Part shown: one piece after another, positions 1-9,028 of the stretch
Layout of the letters: every line of letters begins with the position of its first letter
How positions within the stretch are numbered: position 1 is the first letter of the stretch
Source: Micromonospora sp. NBC_01813
Lineage (GTDB): Bacteria > Actinomycetota > Actinomycetes > Mycobacteriales > Micromonosporaceae
NCBI RefSeq assembly: GCF_035917335.1
Contig: NZ_CP109067.1
Location: 6,943,001 to 7,007,000, forward strand
Direction of reading: 5' to 3'
DNA: 64,000 nt
The notes under the pieces: model-generated
What the model was told of the DNA's origin: nothing
Database searches by the model: none
The model's input: the letters and a program-made list of their open reading frames with translations, nothing else
Made by a program: the position numbers and the translations under genes

Positions 1-129
1 GCCTGGCGGTGGGGTGCGACCCGCGAGCGGCTGGCGGCGGTCAAGGCGGCGTACGACGTGGTGGTCGGCCGGGATCCGGCGCTGCTCGGCCCCCGCGAGA
101 CCAGCCTCGACGATGCCCTGCACGACTGA
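1..129 (+). CDS. C-terminal end of a gene cut by the window edge
   Basis: Frame 1 is open from the first base to TGA at 127-129 and gives 42 residues ending TSLDDALHD. The piece is rich in Ala and Arg and looks like a normal soluble C-terminus (ERLAAVKAAYDVVVGRDP). No family can be recognised from so short a tail. The only support is the open frame and actinomycete-like third-position GC. The next gene starts 76 bases downstream on the same strand, so the two are probably separate units. Confidence 0.45.
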   Translation, partial: AWRWGATRERLAAVKAAYDVVVGRDPALLGPRETSLDDALHD

Positions 130-205
130 CGGCATATGTCGGCTTTGGGGTGCACTTTTTGCGCTTGCGCGCGATGCTGATGGTCAGAGACCGTGAAGGA
201 GGGCC

Positions 206-667
206 ATGAACGGGGATGCGATTGTGCCCGGTCTGGACGAGCGCGCGGAGCTGACGCGGCTTGCTGACCTGCTCGAGACGGCCAAGGGACGTGAGCTCGC
301 GTTGGTTCGCGACGGCATCGAGACGGAGCTTCCCGCGTCGGTGCGTGAAGTATTCGCGCGTCTGGTGCAGGTGCTCGCCTCGGGCAGGGGCGTGGCAATC
401 GTGCCGGTCGACCAGGAGCTGACCACAAGAGAAGCAGCTGAGCTGCTCGGTGTGTCCCGGCCGACTCTCATCAAACTGCTCGACGATGGGGAGATCCCCT
501 ATTCCAGGCCCAACTCGTCCCGGCGGATTCCGCTAAGTGGTCTGCTCGCCTACAAGCAGCAGCGGAGCCACTCGCGACGCCAACTGCTGGCCGAGATGAC
601 CGCGGACGCGGTGGATTCCGGAATGTACGGCACTCCGGCAAACTCTGACGAGCGTGACGTCGCGTAG
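206..667 (+). CDS. Excisionase-type HTH protein, probable antitoxin
   Basis: A 153-residue soluble protein. Residues about 75-125 form a MerR/excisionase-like helix-turn-helix (LTTREAAELLGVSRPTLIKL) followed by a wing (GEIPYSRPNSSRRIPLSGL). The N-terminal half is helical and acidic, as in antitoxins that sequester a PIN partner. The ATG at 206 has a strong ribosome site, GAAGGAGGG, nine bases upstream. The 3' end overlaps the downstream PIN gene by 14 bases, the usual order of antitoxin then toxin. It probably binds its own promoter between 130 and 205 and represses the pair. The HTH is clear; the antitoxin role is inferred from context. Confidence 0.8.
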   Translation: MNGDAIVPGLDERAELTRLADLLETAKGRELALVRDGIETELPASVREVFARLVQVLASGRGVAIVPVDQELTTREAAELLGVSRPTLIKLLDDGEIPYSRPNSSRRIPLSGLLAYKQQRSHSRRQLLAEMTADAVDSGMYGTPANSDERDVA

Positions 668-1034
668 CGTGCCACTCACCGCCGTCCTGGACGCCAACGT
701 CCTCATCCCCAATGCCCTGTGTGATCTGCTGCTCCGGCTCGCGGAGGAAGAGCTCTACGTCCCGCGTTGGTCGCACCTGATCCTCGATGAGGTGCGCCGG
801 AACCTGCCGATGCAGCCGCCGGACGCGGTCGAGCGTCGAATCGCCTTCATGAACGCCGCATTCGGCGACGCAATGGTGCGAGATTTCGAGCAGTTGATAC
901 CGGCGATGACGAACGATCGCAAGGACCGGCACGTTCTGGCTGCGGCGGTTGCCGCCGACGCCGATCGGATTCTCACCTGCAACTTCGTCGAGGCTGTCCG
1001 ACCGCATCTGCCGAAGGCCGATGAGCCGGTGTAG
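654..1034 (+). CDS. PIN-domain protein, probable VapC-like ribonuclease toxin
   Basis: A 126-residue PIN-fold protein. Acidic positions expected to hold the catalytic metal are visible: Asp in AVLDANVL near residue 14, Glu in ILDEVRRN, and Asp in NDRKDRHVLAAAV. Family members cleave tRNA or other RNAs until the antitoxin blocks them. GTG at 654 lies inside the antitoxin gene, and GTG at 669 is an alternative. The protein ends soon after the last strand (RILTCNFVEAVRPHLPKADEPV), where relatives I recall carry some 40-50 further residues, so this copy may have a shortened C-terminus. Whether it is still active cannot be told. Confidence 0.8.
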   Translation: MTSRSVPLTAVLDANVLIPNALCDLLLRLAEEELYVPRWSHLILDEVRRNLPMQPPDAVERRIAFMNAAFGDAMVRDFEQLIPAMTNDRKDRHVLAAAVAADADRILTCNFVEAVRPHLPKADEPV

Positions 1035-1055
1035 ACACTGGCGGGTACGGCGCGG

Positions 1056-1382
1056 TCAGGCTCCAGAGTGGTGAGATTCCGCGTCGGGTGGGCCGGGGTC
1101 GGCGGGTCGGTCGTCGCGTCGGGTGACGGCACCGGGGCCTCTCAGCGCCGAGGCCCGCACGGTGACCATCATCATCTGCCCCTCGGCCTCGCCGTGCAGC
1201 CGGTAGCCGAGCAGGTGGATCCACTCGATGTTCGGGTGGTTGGCGTCGTGTCGTACGTGCAGCACCCGCAGGCGTAACGGTCCGTCGCCGTTGAGCCAGT
1301 CCTGGCAGCCGATCGAGATCACGTCCCAGGCGGCCACCAGCGGTGCACCGGGCGGCTGGTCGTCGGGGGCCATCGCGTTCAC
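1056..1382 (-). CDS. Hypothetical protein, translationally coupled to the gene before it
   Basis: About 108 residues with a convincing globular core (VAAWDVISIGCQDWL, then NIEWIHLLGYRLHGEAEGQ) and an Arg/Pro/Asp-rich tail. No family recognised. GTG at 1380-1382 overlaps the TGA of the upstream gene in a GTGA junction, so translation is probably coupled; ATG at 1373 is the alternative start. Together with the gene before it, it forms a two-gene unit divergent from the XRE-DUF5753 regulator at 1874, an arrangement I recall near other actinomycete DUF5753/DUF397 loci. Function unknown. Confidence 0.6.
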   Translation of the reverse strand: MNAMAPDDQPPGAPLVAAWDVISIGCQDWLNGDGPLRLRVLHVRHDANHPNIEWIHLLGYRLHGEAEGQMMMVTVRASALRGPGAVTRRDDRPADPGPPDAESHHSGA

Positions 1383-1717
1383 CGCCGGACCGGCGCGGCG
1401 GGCAGCGCGACGCCGGCCGATTCGAGGAGTTGGCGCAGCGTACCGGCGGTTTCCCGGTCGTGCCGGTCGAGGTGCGCGAGGGCGAAGTCGAACCGTGCGC
1501 ACAGCGGTTGGCCGACGCAGACCGGGCAGCCGTCGACCGGGTCCGGCAGGTGGATCGCGGCCAGGTGGCGGACCCGGGCCAGGCCCGGATTCCCGGTGTA
1601 CGCGGGACGCCGACTGCCGACGGGCACCGAGTGTCGGCCGATCCCGCTGGGGCGTGGCCGGTCGGGTCTGGCCGGGCAGAAGCGGTACGGCGTACTGAAT
1701 CCGGAGTTCCATCCCAT
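1379..1717 (-). CDS. Hypothetical Cys-containing small protein
   Basis: About 112 residues starting MGWNSGFSTPYR. GGAG stands seven bases before the ATG at 1717, which fixes the start. The middle carries DPVDGCPVCVGQPLCARF, a CxxC plus a third Cys that could bind a metal. The C-terminal helix reads DFALAHLDRHDRETAGTL. No known family recognised. It is first in a coupled pair with the gene ending at 1056 and is divergent from the XRE regulator at 1874, so about 155 bases serve both promoters. Confidence 0.6.
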   Translation of the reverse strand: MGWNSGFSTPYRFCPARPDRPRPSGIGRHSVPVGSRRPAYTGNPGLARVRHLAAIHLPDPVDGCPVCVGQPLCARFDFALAHLDRHDRETAGTLRQLLESAGVALPAAPVRR

Positions 1718-1873
1718 CACCGTGCTCCGATCTTTTTCGCTTCGAGGTATTGGCAGTCTGCTGTGGATGCGGTGTAGTGGGAATGTCTCCCGGCTCGCCA
1801 AGGGGAAGTTGTCGGGCCGCGCCAACTGGATCTTCGGTGATGTGGAATCGCGAAGATCAAATGTGGAAGGAGT

Positions 1874-2689
1874 GTGGAACGCGTGCCGCTTTCACCATCG
1901 GAGTTCCTGGTCCGCGAGCTGCGCCGGCGGCGGCTCGCCGCTGGCCTGACCCAGGACGAGTTGGGGGCATTGATCAACTGGTCGGGCACCAAGGTCAGCG
2001 CGATCGAGTGCGGCTCCCGGCCGCCGAAGCCCGAATACCTGTCGGCGGTGGACACCGCGATCGACACCACCGGGTTCTTCATGCGCGACTGGCACGAGTT
2101 GATCGAGGGCAGCCAGGATCCGCGCGTCTGGCTGCGCGAGTGGATCGCGTACGAGCAGCAGGCGACCGCGCTGCGCTGGTACGAACTGGCCTGGGTCCCC
2201 GGCCTGCTACAAACCGAGGCGTACGCGCAGGAGGTCTTCGCCGCAGACCGCCGCCGCCCCGCCGAGCTGGTTCAGGAGAAGGTCGCCGCCCGACTCGAAC
2301 GGCAGCGCTTCCTCTTCGGTGACAACCCACCGCTACTGATCGCGGTGCTGGACGAGTCAGTGCTGCACCGCCCGATCGGCGGGCCGGCGGTGATGCGGGA
2401 GCAGCTGTTCCACCTGGCCCGGCTCAACACCGAGCAGCGGCGGATTCGCATCCACGTGGTGCCGTCGTTGGTCGGCGCATACGTTGGTCTTGACGGCGCA
2501 TTCGTGCTTGCTACGCTTCCAGAAGGCGACGAGGTCGCGTATCTGGACAACCGGCTGCAGGGCCAGTTGGTGGAGCATCTGGACGCACTCAAGGACGTGC
2601 GGGGACAGTGGGAGGCGATCCTGGCCGAGGCACTGACTCTTTCGCAGTCCACCGAGTTGATCACGGAGGTGGCGAAGACATGGACGTGA
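1874..2689 (+). CDS. XRE-family regulator with DUF5753 domain
   Basis: A 271-residue actinobacterial regulator. The N-terminal 70 residues are a Cro/C1-type HTH (LTQDELGALINWSGTKVSAIE). Residues about 95-265 are DUF5753, recognisable from WVPGLLQTEAYAQEVF and from ending with YLDNRLQGQLVEH. The 3' end overlaps the DUF397 gene at 2680 by 10 bases, the typical pairing; in Streptomyces such pairs affect development and antibiotic production and have been described as toxin-antitoxin-like. GTG at 1874 lies only two bases from AAGGAG, so GTG at 1883 may be the true start. Cellular role here unknown. Confidence 0.88.
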   Translation: MERVPLSPSEFLVRELRRRRLAAGLTQDELGALINWSGTKVSAIECGSRPPKPEYLSAVDTAIDTTGFFMRDWHELIEGSQDPRVWLREWIAYEQQATALRWYELAWVPGLLQTEAYAQEVFAADRRRPAELVQEKVAARLERQRFLFGDNPPLLIAVLDESVLHRPIGGPAVMREQLFHLARLNTEQRRIRIHVVPSLVGAYVGLDGAFVLATLPEGDEVAYLDNRLQGQLVEHLDALKDVRGQWEAILAEALTLSQSTELITEVAKTWT

Positions 2690-2868
2690 CCGAGGCCCGG
2701 TGGCGCAAGAGCAGCCGCAGTGGCACCAACGAGGGCGCCTGCGTCGAGGTCGCCGACAACCTGCCGGGCCGCGTCCTGGTCCGCGACACCAAGGACCGAT
2801 CCGGCGGTACGCTGACCTTCAGCCCTGCCGCCTGGCGCTCCTTCGTGGACCTCGCCCGCACCAGTTGA
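2680..2868 (+). CDS. DUF397 small protein, partner of the XRE-DUF5753 regulator
   Basis: A 62-residue protein with the full DUF397 signature: ARWRKSSRSGTNEGACVEVA, then VLVRDTKDRSGGTLTFSPAAWRSFVD. ATG at 2680 overlaps the end of the upstream regulator, so the two are translated together. DUF397 proteins occur almost only in actinomycetes beside DUF5753 regulators. Their biochemical activity is unsettled. Two more copies occur here at 36784-36987 and 36550-36747. Confidence 0.9.
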   Translation: MDVTEARWRKSSRSGTNEGACVEVADNLPGRVLVRDTKDRSGGTLTFSPAAWRSFVDLARTS

Positions 2869-2894
2869 CGCTCGTGCCGTCCGGGTGGTGACCT

Positions 2895-3839
2895 CTAGCG
2901 GAGATCCCCGACCCCGACGCCGCGACGGCGCTTGATCAGCCCGCGCAAGGTGCTCGCTGACTGGTAGCCCACCGCGTTGGCGATCACCTCGGTGCTCATC
3001 CGGGTCGTCCGTAGCAGGAACAGCGCGTGATCGAGGCGAACCTCCTGGGCGAACTCGACGGGTGAGAAGCCGAGAGCCGCCGAGGTGGCCCGTTGCAGGG
3101 TCCGCTCGCTCACGCCGATGTGCTGTGCTGCCCTGCTCAGGCGCAGTGGCTCGGCCAGGTGGTCCCGTAGCCAGCGTTCGAACGCGAGGACGATCGGGTC
3201 CTGTGCTGCCAGGGCCGCCGGGATGGCGTAGATGGCCTGGGTCGGCCGGTCGTCGATGAGCAGGTAGCGGGCGACCAGGGTGGCGAGCGCGGGGCTCTGC
3301 CGTCGCACGATGGCGAGTGCGAGGTCGATGTGCGCGAACGCTGCCCCTGCGGTGAGGACCCGCTGGTCGTCGGCGGTGGTGCAGCTCTCGTCGAGGTCCA
3401 CGCGGGGATACCGGGATCGGAAGGCTCGCCCGAGCCACCAACTCGTGGTCGCGGTCACTCCATCCAGGACGCCGGCTTCGGCGAGGAAGAACGTGCCGCT
3501 GCACGCTGCCGCGAGGGGGATTCCCTGGTTGTGGAAGTTGGTCACCCACTCCAGTGCGGCGTGGCCGCGTACCGCGTCGATCACCTGGTCCGGGGGCCTG
3601 AACCCGACAGCTGACATGATCACAAGATCGAGGGCTCTGTCCATGTCTGCGAGCGGGGTGACCGCCAGGCGCATGCCGTGGTGGGTCGTCACAGAATCGC
3701 CGACGCCGACGGGCACGACATGGAATGCCGCTTCGACACCGGTTTCCGCGCGGAGTGCGTTGGCCGTGGCCAGGATGTCCAGCACGGCCGTCAGGCCGGA
3801 GTCGAACAGTCCGTCCACCGCCAACAGGGCGATCTGCAT
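2895..3839 (-). CDS. GlxA-family AraC-type transcriptional regulator
   Basis: A 314-residue two-domain protein. Residues 1-190 are a DJ-1/PfpI-like domain (MQIALLAVDGLFDSGLTAVL, with the AACSGTFFLAEAG elbow), normally a ligand-sensing relic rather than an enzyme. Residues about 215-310 are an AraC double HTH (LSRAAQHIGVSERTLQR and the second helix set ending RRRGVGVGDLR). It is divergent from the small monooxygenase gene at 3946 with 106 bases between them, so it most likely controls that gene and itself. The inducer cannot be told. Confidence 0.88.
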   Translation of the reverse strand: MQIALLAVDGLFDSGLTAVLDILATANALRAETGVEAAFHVVPVGVGDSVTTHHGMRLAVTPLADMDRALDLVIMSAVGFRPPDQVIDAVRGHAALEWVTNFHNQGIPLAAACSGTFFLAEAGVLDGVTATTSWWLGRAFRSRYPRVDLDESCTTADDQRVLTAGAAFAHIDLALAIVRRQSPALATLVARYLLIDDRPTQAIYAIPAALAAQDPIVLAFERWLRDHLAEPLRLSRAAQHIGVSERTLQRATSAALGFSPVEFAQEVRLDHALFLLRTTRMSTEVIANAVGYQSASTLRGLIKRRRGVGVGDLR

Positions 3840-3945
3840 GCCGGAAACGGTATCAAAGTTGTCGTTTCTGGCTCGTCTGTCGGGCTCCCGAGCATTTTAA
3901 GGTTCATGGCGTAGTTCCTGGTCCGTACCACACTGTGAGGGCATC

Positions 3946-4242
3946 ATGACGATCGACAGAGGACTGCTCGCGCTGCTCGAGGCCAAGCCGGGCAAGGGTG
4001 ACGAGCTCGCCGCGTTTCTCGAGAAGGGCAGGGAGCTCGCCGCCGCCGAGGAGGAGACCGCGACCTGGTACGCCTTCAAGGTCAGCGAAACCACCTACGG
4101 CATCTTCGACACCTTCGGCGACGAGGCGGGCCGGCAGGCTCACCTGTCGGGTGCGATTCCCCAGGCGCTGGGCGCGGTGGCGGCCGATCTGCTCGCGGCG
4201 GACCCCGATATCCGCACGATCGACGTGATCGCGACCAAGTAG
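3946..4242 (+). CDS. Antibiotic biosynthesis monooxygenase (ABM) fold protein
   Basis: A 98-residue single-domain ferredoxin-like ABM protein: start GLLALLEAKPGKGDELAAFL, middle TWYAFKVSETTYGIFDTF, end DIRTIDVIATK. Members are small cofactor-free oxygenases or heme/quinone-handling proteins, and the fold alone does not tell the substrate. GAGGG lies seven bases before ATG 3946. The divergent neighbour is a GlxA-type regulator, suggesting an inducible response gene. Nothing downstream is in an operon with it; about 200 bases follow before the GDSL gene. Confidence 0.85.
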   Translation: MTIDRGLLALLEAKPGKGDELAAFLEKGRELAAAEEETATWYAFKVSETTYGIFDTFGDEAGRQAHLSGAIPQALGAVAADLLAADPDIRTIDVIATK

Positions 4243-4392
4243 CTCAAGGGGTATCCGCTCGGACGATTCCCGCCGCTCGACCAGGAGGTGGAGCGGCTGG
4301 AATCCGTTTCTGCTTTCTCGCTGCGCTGTGCCGCTCGGCGCAGGGTGCCGGCCGTTCGTCGCCGGGGATCCGGGGAGCATCGCGGCAGTGGG

Positions 4393-4432
4393 CCAAGAAA
4401 CATCTACATTCATTGTTGTAGATGTTTCTTGG
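4393..4432 (+). promoter_or_regulatory. Perfect 16-bp inverted repeat at the GDSL gene start
   Basis: CCAAGAAACATCTACA (4393-4408) and its exact reverse complement TGTAGATGTTTCTTGG (4417-4432) flank the 8-base loop TTCATTGT. The element is AT-rich against its surroundings. Its last two bases touch the ribosome site GGAGGGAG (4431-4438), and ATG 4446 follows. It could be an operator or an mRNA hairpin controlling access to the ribosome site. No U-tract follows, so terminator function is less likely. Confidence 0.75.
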
Positions 4433-4445
4433 AGGGAGATCGTCC

Positions 4446-5564
4446 ATGACCTTGACCATCCGTCGATGTATGGCGGTGCTGGCGGCGGCGGTGCTGGTGG
4501 CGGCCACGCTGGTGGTCGGCAACAGCGTGCACGCCCAGTCGACCACCCCGGTGCGGGTGATGCCGCTCGGCGACTCGATCACCGATGGCTTCAACGTGCC
4601 CGGCGGCTACCGCATCGGCCTGTGGCAGAACTTCCTGTCCGGCGGGCAGAATGTGGACTTTGTCGGCTCCCAGTCCAACGGGCCGGCCAGTCTCGGTGAC
4701 CGGGACCACCAGGGCCACTCGGGCTGGCGGATCGACCAGCTGGACGCCAACATCAACAACTGGATCCGTACCTACACGCCGCGTACCGTCCTGCTGCACA
4801 TCGGCACCAACGACATCACCCAGAACCGTGACCTGCCGAACGCGCCGAACCGGCTCGCCGGCCTGATCGACAAGATCCTCGCGATCGCGCCAAACACCTA
4901 CATCTTCGTGGCCACCATCATTCCGGCCGGCTTCAGCGACGCCCAGATCCGCAGCTACAACGCGGCCATCCCGCAGATCGTGCAGAGCCGGGCGAACGCC
5001 GGCCGCAACGTGTTCCTGGTCGACATGTACGCCGCGCTGACCACAGCCGACCTCGCCGATGGCGTGCACCCCAACGCGACCGGGTACGGCAAGATGGCCA
5101 CCGCCTGGTACAACGCCCTGGTCCGTACACCGGGAAGCCTGCTCGGGGGTGGCGGCAATCCGGCACCGACGTCGACACCGGGACCGACCGTCACGCCGTC
5201 GCCGACGGGCACGCCGAACACGTCACCCTCGCCGACCACGCCACCGCCGGTCACGACGCCACCGCCGGGTGGTGGCGGCTGTACGGCGGCCGTGACGCTC
5301 AACCAGTGGAACGGCGGCTTCGTGGCCACCGTACGGGTGACGGCCGGATCGGCCGGCACGAACAGCTGGACCGTCGGGATGACCCTGCCCGGCGGCGCCA
5401 CGGTCACCAACGCCTGGAACGCCGACCGCAGTGGCAACAGCGGCGCGGTGCAGTTCCGTAATGTCAGCTACAACGGCCGGATCGCCGCCGGGCAGTCGAC
5501 CGAGTTCGGCTTCCAGGGCACCGGCAGCGGGTCGGGTATCGCCCCGTCCTGCACCGCTGGCTGA
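4446..5564 (+). CDS. Secreted SGNH/GDSL hydrolase with C-terminal CBM2
   Basis: A 372-residue exported enzyme. Signal peptide about 1-33 ([19 protein letters not shown]). SGNH hydrolase about 38-230: block I MPLGDSITDG with the nucleophile Ser, block III LLHIGTNDITQN, block V DGVHPNATGYGKMA with Asp and His of the triad. A Pro/Thr/Ser linker (about 235-277) leads to a CBM2 of about 95 residues starting with Cys and ending SCTAG. Such enzymes deacetylate or de-esterify plant polysaccharides, and the CBM2 holds them on cellulose or xylan. An in-frame ATG at 4422 would add eight residues but lies inside the hairpin; GGAGGGAG supports 4446. Confidence 0.9.
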   Translation: MTLTIRRCMAVLAAAVLVAATLVVGNSVHAQSTTPVRVMPLGDSITDGFNVPGGYRIGLWQNFLSGGQNVDFVGSQSNGPASLGDRDHQGHSGWRIDQLDANINNWIRTYTPRTVLLHIGTNDITQNRDLPNAPNRLAGLIDKILAIAPNTYIFVATIIPAGFSDAQIRSYNAAIPQIVQSRANAGRNVFLVDMYAALTTADLADGVHPNATGYGKMATAWYNALVRTPGSLLGGGGNPAPTSTPGPTVTPSPTGTPNTSPSPTTPPPVTTPPPGGGGCTAAVTLNQWNGGFVATVRVTAGSAGTNSWTVGMTLPGGATVTNAWNADRSGNSGAVQFRNVSYNGRIAAGQSTEFGFQGTGSGSGIAPSCTAG

Positions 5565-5566
5565 GC

Positions 5567-6079
5567 TCAGTAGTAGCCTTTCCGGCCGTCCAGCAGTTCC
5601 CGGATGACGTCGAGGTGACCGGCGTGCCGGCCGGTCTCCTCGACCATGTGGATCAGCATCCAGCGCAGTGACGCCGCCGCCGAGCGGATGTCCGGATGGC
5701 GGCCGGTCTGTTCCAGGGGATGCGCGGCGATGATCTCGTTGGAGACAGCGCACTGCCGCTGGTAGTCGGCGAGCAGCTGGGCCAGCGGCATACCGTCGAC
5801 CCGCATGTCGGCGTCCTCGACGGTCTCGTCGAACTGCGGCCCGTCGGCTGGGCCGCCGAGGAACACCACCTCGAACCAGGTGTGTTCCACCCAGCGCAGG
5901 TGCGACACGATCCCGGCGACGGTCATCAGTGGCGAGGACGGCAGCAGTACGCGGTGGGCGTCGACGTCCGACAGCCCGTCGCACTTGAAGTGCACGATCG
6001 CACGTTGCATGTCGAGCCAGCCGACCAGTTGGGTGCGCTCGTCAGCGTCGAACGGTGGGCGGATCCGGTCGGGCGTCAT
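5567..6079 (-). CDS. DinB/DUF664-family metal-binding protein
   Basis: A 170-residue four-helix-bundle protein. The three His of the metal site are seen in HLRWVEHTWF (about 60) and HMVEETGRHAGHLD near the C-terminus. Members include mycothiol- and bacillithiol-dependent transferases; DUF664 proteins of this length are common in actinomycetes and mostly uncharacterised. Its stop lies two bases from the stop of the GDSL gene on the other strand, so the pair is convergent with no room for a terminator. The start at 6079 is chosen because family members begin MTPDR.. close to the first helix. Confidence 0.85.
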   Translation of the reverse strand: MTPDRIRPPFDADERTQLVGWLDMQRAIVHFKCDGLSDVDAHRVLLPSSPLMTVAGIVSHLRWVEHTWFEVVFLGGPADGPQFDETVEDADMRVDGMPLAQLLADYQRQCAVSNEIIAAHPLEQTGRHPDIRSAAASLRWMLIHMVEETGRHAGHLDVIRELLDGRKGYY

Positions 6080-6189
6080 GGCCGCGAGGCTAGCCGCGGG
6101 CCGGTCGATCCGCACGGCGATTTCTCAACGGCAGGTCGGGGTCGTACGTCACCGAGCGTACGACCCCGAGTCTGCCGGAGACCGACGGA

Positions 6190-7770
<1,581 letters not shown>

Positions 7771-8022
7771 TGACATTCCCTTCTCGAGGTGTCGGCGAAA
7801 TGCCGACCTACCTTTGCTGCGGTTTTCCAACCGAAGGCAGGAGCGGGCCAGGTGACTGGGTCGCACGTGGCCACGAACTGCTGAGGGGAAAGCGGTCAAG
7901 AATGCATTGCTTTGATGCTGGTCACTGCCGCAAGGCAGATTATCGCAGGCCGCCATCGATGTCCAGGGGCGAGTACATGGTGGATGGTCTGAAATGGAAC
8001 GAATGCGCAACTCGCTGGGTGG
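7771..8022. other. Intergenic region, promoter of the S8 protease
   Basis: About 250 bases between the protease start (7770) and the end of the esterase gene (8023), both on the minus strand. The stretch near 7900-7950 is AT-richer than its flanks and may hold the protease promoter. No clear palindrome, terminator or coding frame was seen. Confidence 0.4.
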
Positions 8023-9015
8023 TCAGCCGAGCAGGGCGCGTAGCCAGCGCAGTTGCCGGCGGACCTGTTCCGCCTCGCCCCCTTCGTGACCGTTGAACGG
8101 ATAGACGTGGATTTCCCGCTGCGGCGACTCCGGTCGGCCATTTCCGGCACCGTAGTGGTTGTACGCGGCGAAGACGGTGCTCGGTGGGCAGACGGTGTCG
8201 CGCAGCCCGACGCCGAAATGCGCCGGTGCCATCGCCCGCTTGGCGAACGTCACCCCGTCGAAGTAGGACAAGGTATTGCGTACCGCTGATTCGGCGCCGC
8301 GGTGCACGGCCAGGTAGCGGGCGACGTCGCCGTAGGGCTCGGCGTCGGTGATCTCGATCGCCCGCTGCCAGTGGCACATGAACGGCACGGTGCTGATCAG
8401 CGCGGCGAGGTCGCCGACCAGTCCGGCGACGGCGAGGGCGAGCCCGCCGCCCTGGCTGTTGCCGGCCGCGACCACCCGGGTCGGGTCCACGCCGGGCAGC
8501 GCCCGGACCGCCGCGACCGCCCGTACCGCGTCGGTGATCAACCGGCGGTAGTAGTACCCGGCCGGGTCGGCGATGCCCCGGGTCACCGGGCCGGGTCCGC
8601 CGACCGCCGCGACGTGCGGATCCGGGGTGTCGCCGCCGTTGCCGTACTGGTCACCCTGGCCACGGGAGTCCATCAGCAGATGGGCGTAGCCGGCGACAGG
8701 CCAGGTCAGCCGGTCGTGCGGCAGGCCCCGGCCACGTCCGTAGCCAAGGTATTCGACGACCGCCGGCAACGCGGTGTCGACCCCGACCGGCCGGGTGTAC
8801 CAGGCGTTGACCGGGTCGCCGCCGAAGCCGGCGAAGCTGACCTGCCAGGTGTCGACCAGCCGCAGATCGGTCGGCTCCGGCCGGACGTCGACGAGGACGT
8901 CCCGACCCGCCGCCGCGTCGAGGGTGGACTTCCAGAAGACGTCGAAGTCCGCCGGCTCGGCCACCGCCGGGGCGTACGTCTCCAGTTGCGGCAACGGAAG
9001 GTCGAACAGGGCCAT
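8023..9015 (-). CDS. Acetylxylan esterase / cephalosporin-C deacetylase, family CE7
   Basis: A 330-residue intracellular alpha/beta hydrolase with no signal peptide. CE7 marks are clear: the RGQGDQYGNGGDTPD loop after the oxyanion region, the nucleophile elbow GNSQGGGLAL (Ser about 188), Asp in GLRDTVCPP and His in FNGHEGGE. CE7 enzymes strip acetyl groups from xylo-oligosaccharides after uptake. It lies 13 bases downstream of the LacI gene on the same strand, so the two are one transcript divergent from the sugar ABC transporter operon. That fits processing of imported acetylated oligosaccharides. ATG 9015 has GGATCC/GGAGG-like bases upstream. Confidence 0.92.
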   Translation of the reverse strand: MALFDLPLPQLETYAPAVAEPADFDVFWKSTLDAAAGRDVLVDVRPEPTDLRLVDTWQVSFAGFGGDPVNAWYTRPVGVDTALPAVVEYLGYGRGRGLPHDRLTWPVAGYAHLLMDSRGQGDQYGNGGDTPDPHVAAVGGPGPVTRGIADPAGYYYRRLITDAVRAVAAVRALPGVDPTRVVAAGNSQGGGLALAVAGLVGDLAALISTVPFMCHWQRAIEITDAEPYGDVARYLAVHRGAESAVRNTLSYFDGVTFAKRAMAPAHFGVGLRDTVCPPSTVFAAYNHYGAGNGRPESPQREIHVYPFNGHEGGEAEQVRRQLRWLRALLG

Positions 9016-9028
9016 GGATCCTCCGAGT

